In this document: one piece after another, positions 16,539 to 17,756 of the stretch | Position numbering within the stretch: the stretch's first letter is position 1 | Layout of the letters: every line of letters starts with the position of its first letter | Assembly: GCA_012728155.1 (NCBI GenBank) | Contig: JAAYFR010000100.1 | Location: 1 to 17,756 of the forward strand | Source of the DNA: Bacteroidales bacterium | GTDB taxonomy: Bacteria > Bacteroidota > Bacteroidia > Bacteroidales > Dysgonomonadaceae | DNA: 17,756 nucleotides | Direction of reading: 5' to 3' | The notes under the pieces: generated by a model | What the model was told of the DNA's origin: nothing | Databases searched by the model: none | Seen by the model: only the letters and a program-made list of their open reading frames with translations | Program-made: the position numbers and the translations under genes

Positions 16539-16562
16539 AACTGTCGGCTTTCTGATGATATG

Positions 16563-17105
16563 TTATAACAAGAAATTTTTGGGTTTTTTGCCTTGAATAC
16601 CTCTGTAACGGGATTTTATCTCTTCGATATCTTTTTCGTAATCACCGGAAGGATAGATAACACCAAGAGCGATGGCTTCCTTTTTTTGATAATCCAACCC
16701 AACCAGAAAGATGGGGATACCTGCCTTGAAAGCAATATAGTAAAATCCTCTTTTCCACTCCCGTGTTGGTTTGCGAGTCCCTTCCGGGGTGATAGCCAGT
16801 TGCATTTGTTCACGCCGGTTGAATTCGGCAGCCAATGAATCGGTCAGCGAGGTGTTCTTTTCTCTGGCTACCGGAATACCTCCCATACTTTTAAAAATTA
16901 GATTGAATGGAAAAATAAACCATTCAGCTTTGATGAGGAAGTTGGCTGTCCTGCCGATGGAGGCATAGCCCAATTTGGCTATCGGAAAATCCCAGTTGCT
17001 GGTGTGCGGTGCCACGGCAATCACGCATTTGGAGAGAACGGGAAATTCACCCCTGACCCGCCAGCCGAGTATTTTGTTGAAGATAAATTTACTGATCCTT
17101 TTCAT
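16563..17105 (-). CDS. PlsC-like 1-acylglycerol-3-phosphate O-acyltransferase family protein
   Basis: From the ATG at 17105 the product has 180 residues. It carries the glycerolipid acyltransferase motifs in order: HX4D as HTSNWD (34-39), GGIPVAR (75-81) and PEGTRK (107-112), followed by a hydrophobic IPIFLVGLDY segment. Such enzymes move an acyl chain to a glycerophospholipid or other lipid acceptor at the inner membrane. It is shorter than PlsC (about 240) and resembles the compact Bacteroidota acyltransferase family, so the exact acceptor is uncertain. A TTG at 17165 would add 20 basic residues; the ATG is preferred because family members begin just before the KFIFNKILGW segment. It converges with dinB (24-bp gap) and follows an ABC-F gene on the same strand after 141 bp. 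Confidence 0.85.
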   Translation of the reverse strand: MKRISKFIFNKILGWRVRGEFPVLSKCVIAVAPHTSNWDFPIAKLGYASIGRTANFLIKAEWFIFPFNLIFKSMGGIPVAREKNTSLTDSLAAEFNRREQMQLAITPEGTRKPTREWKRGFYYIAFKAGIPIFLVGLDYQKKEAIALGVIYPSGDYEKDIEEIKSRYRGIQGKKPKNFLL

Positions 17106-17246
17106 TCTCCATTTTCTAAGTGGTAGATGGCTTTTCTCTATTTGCTTTGTTTTTTCCCGGTTCAAGACAGGGGGAAGCCGCTGTTCTCATCACGATTCTT
17201 GCTGCTGAAAATTCCGCATCTCCGGAAGTTTAACGCAATTTGCAGT
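17106..17246. other. Intergenic region between ABC-F and acyltransferase genes
   Basis: On the minus strand there is no exact TAnnTTTG in these 141 bp and no convincing terminator hairpin. A nine-codon ATG frame preceded by CCGGAG (starting at 17222) and a following short frame are present, but nothing supports their being genes. Cotranscription of the two flanking genes is possible. Confidence 0.35.
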
Positions 17247-17756
17247 TTAAAGTTCGTTTTGTAGTTGTTCCCAGTGATGCATTGCCCGATCCAACCGGGC
17301 TTTGGTCTCTAAAAATTTCTGTAGTAAATTCATATCCGATCCCCCTTCCGGTGTGGAGAGCGTGGCTTCCATCTCTGAGATCTTCTTTTCCAACGATTCT
17401 ATCTTGTTTTCCGCCTCTTCAATCTGCTTCTCTAACTTGCGTTGTTTCCTATTTAGCTCTTTTTGCTCCTGATAGGATAGCTTGCTTTCTGACGGCTGCT
17501 CCTCTCTCTTCTCATCTTTCGATAGTGGGTGAGTGGAAAGTTCCAGCTGTTGCAGGGTCTCGAATCTCTTCTTGTCCAGAAAGTCATAAATACCCCCTAA
17601 GTGCTCCACTACTTTTCCACCACCAAATTCATAAACTTTATTGACCAGTCCGTTGAGGAAATCACGGTCGTGCGACACGATGATGGCGGTGCCGTCGAAC
17701 TCCTTGATCGCCTTTTTCAGTACCTCTTTCGATGCGATATCGAGGTGGTTGGTCGG
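17247..17756 (-). CDS. ABC-F family ATPase, C-terminal part (5' end beyond right edge)
   Basis: The last 169 residues are visible and the frame is open to the window edge. They begin PTNHLDIASKEVL, directly after the Walker B of the second ATPase domain, and contain the H-loop VSHDRDFLNGLV and the usual YEFGGGKVVEHLGGIYDFL. A highly charged coiled-coil domain follows (about residues 90-165: repeated K/E heptads such as RKLEKQIEEAENKIESLEKK). This layout is that of ABC-F proteins with a C-terminal DNA- or RNA-binding coiled coil (Uup-like or related ribosome-associated ATPases), which are soluble and not transporters. Whether it is a housekeeping translation factor or an antibiotic-protection protein cannot be judged without the interdomain linker, which is missing. 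Confidence 0.92.
   Translation of the reverse strand, partial: PTNHLDIASKEVLKKAIKEFDGTAIIVSHDRDFLNGLVNKVYEFGGGKVVEHLGGIYDFLDKKRFETLQQLELSTHPLSKDEKREEQPSESKLSYQEQKELNRKQRKLEKQIEEAENKIESLEKKISEMEATLSTPEGGSDMNLLQKFLETKARLDRAMHHWEQLQNEL

Noticed and set aside
16561..16570. Perfect 10-bp palindrome TGTTATAACA between dinB and the acyltransferase gene
   Set aside because: Short, AT-rich and overlapping the acyltransferase stop codon; chance is likely and there is no T-run or promoter context.
17106..17222. Two very short frames (9 and 24 codons) between the ABC-F and acyltransferase genes
   Set aside because: Too short, and no sequence feature beyond a partial Shine-Dalgarno supports translation.
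1..17756. Mobile elements, CRISPR arrays, tRNA or rRNA genes, prophage or defence genes
   Set aside because: None was recognised on either strand. All large frames have ordinary chromosomal functions and no long terminal inverted repeats or repeat-spacer patterns were seen.

Overview
The window looks like a chromosomal segment of a Bacteroidota bacterium, probably order Bacteroidales. Three things suggest this: a carboxypeptidase-regulatory-like plus TonB-dependent barrel protein typical of the phylum, several promoters of the Bacteroides type (-33 TTTG, about 20 bp, -7 TAnnTTTG), and AT-rich leaders without strong Shine-Dalgarno sequences. Species cannot be named from the sequence alone. No rRNA, tRNA, CRISPR array, insertion sequence or phage gene was seen. 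Coding density is high, and the longest stretch without a gene is about 224 bp.

Layout. (1) 1-5664, minus strand: a tight three-gene array of a CydD-like ABC subunit, a CydC-like ABC subunit and a TonB-dependent outer-membrane protein that runs off the left edge. Gaps are 8 and 17 bp, so one transcript is likely. (2) 5761-6405, minus: a NarL/LuxR-type response regulator just upstream of that array. (3) 6630-7925, plus: metY, O-acetylhomoserine sulfhydrylase. (4) 8017-8616, plus: a nitroreductase with its own strong promoter, overlapped by a perfect 9-bp dyad. (5) 8632-14326, minus: a tripartite RND efflux operon (lipoprotein adaptor, RND permease, TolC-type channel). (6) 14489-15397, plus: an AraC-family regulator divergent from the efflux operon and its likely controller. 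(7) 15450-16538, plus: dinB (DNA polymerase IV), whose promoter lies so close to the ATG that the mRNA may be leaderless. (8) 16563-17105, minus: a PlsC-like acyltransferase. (9) 17247-17756, minus: the C-terminal end of an ABC-F ATPase, cut by the right edge.

How the parts fit. The left half has a sulfur and redox theme: CydDC-family exporters move cysteine/glutathione-type thiols to the periplasm, MetY incorporates sulfide into homocysteine, and a flavin reductase follows. A TonB-dependent protein behind cydDC-like genes is the least expected arrangement here and the best candidate for a poorly described envelope system; the link is inferred from gene order only. The right half is a conventional regulated efflux pump followed by housekeeping and repair genes.
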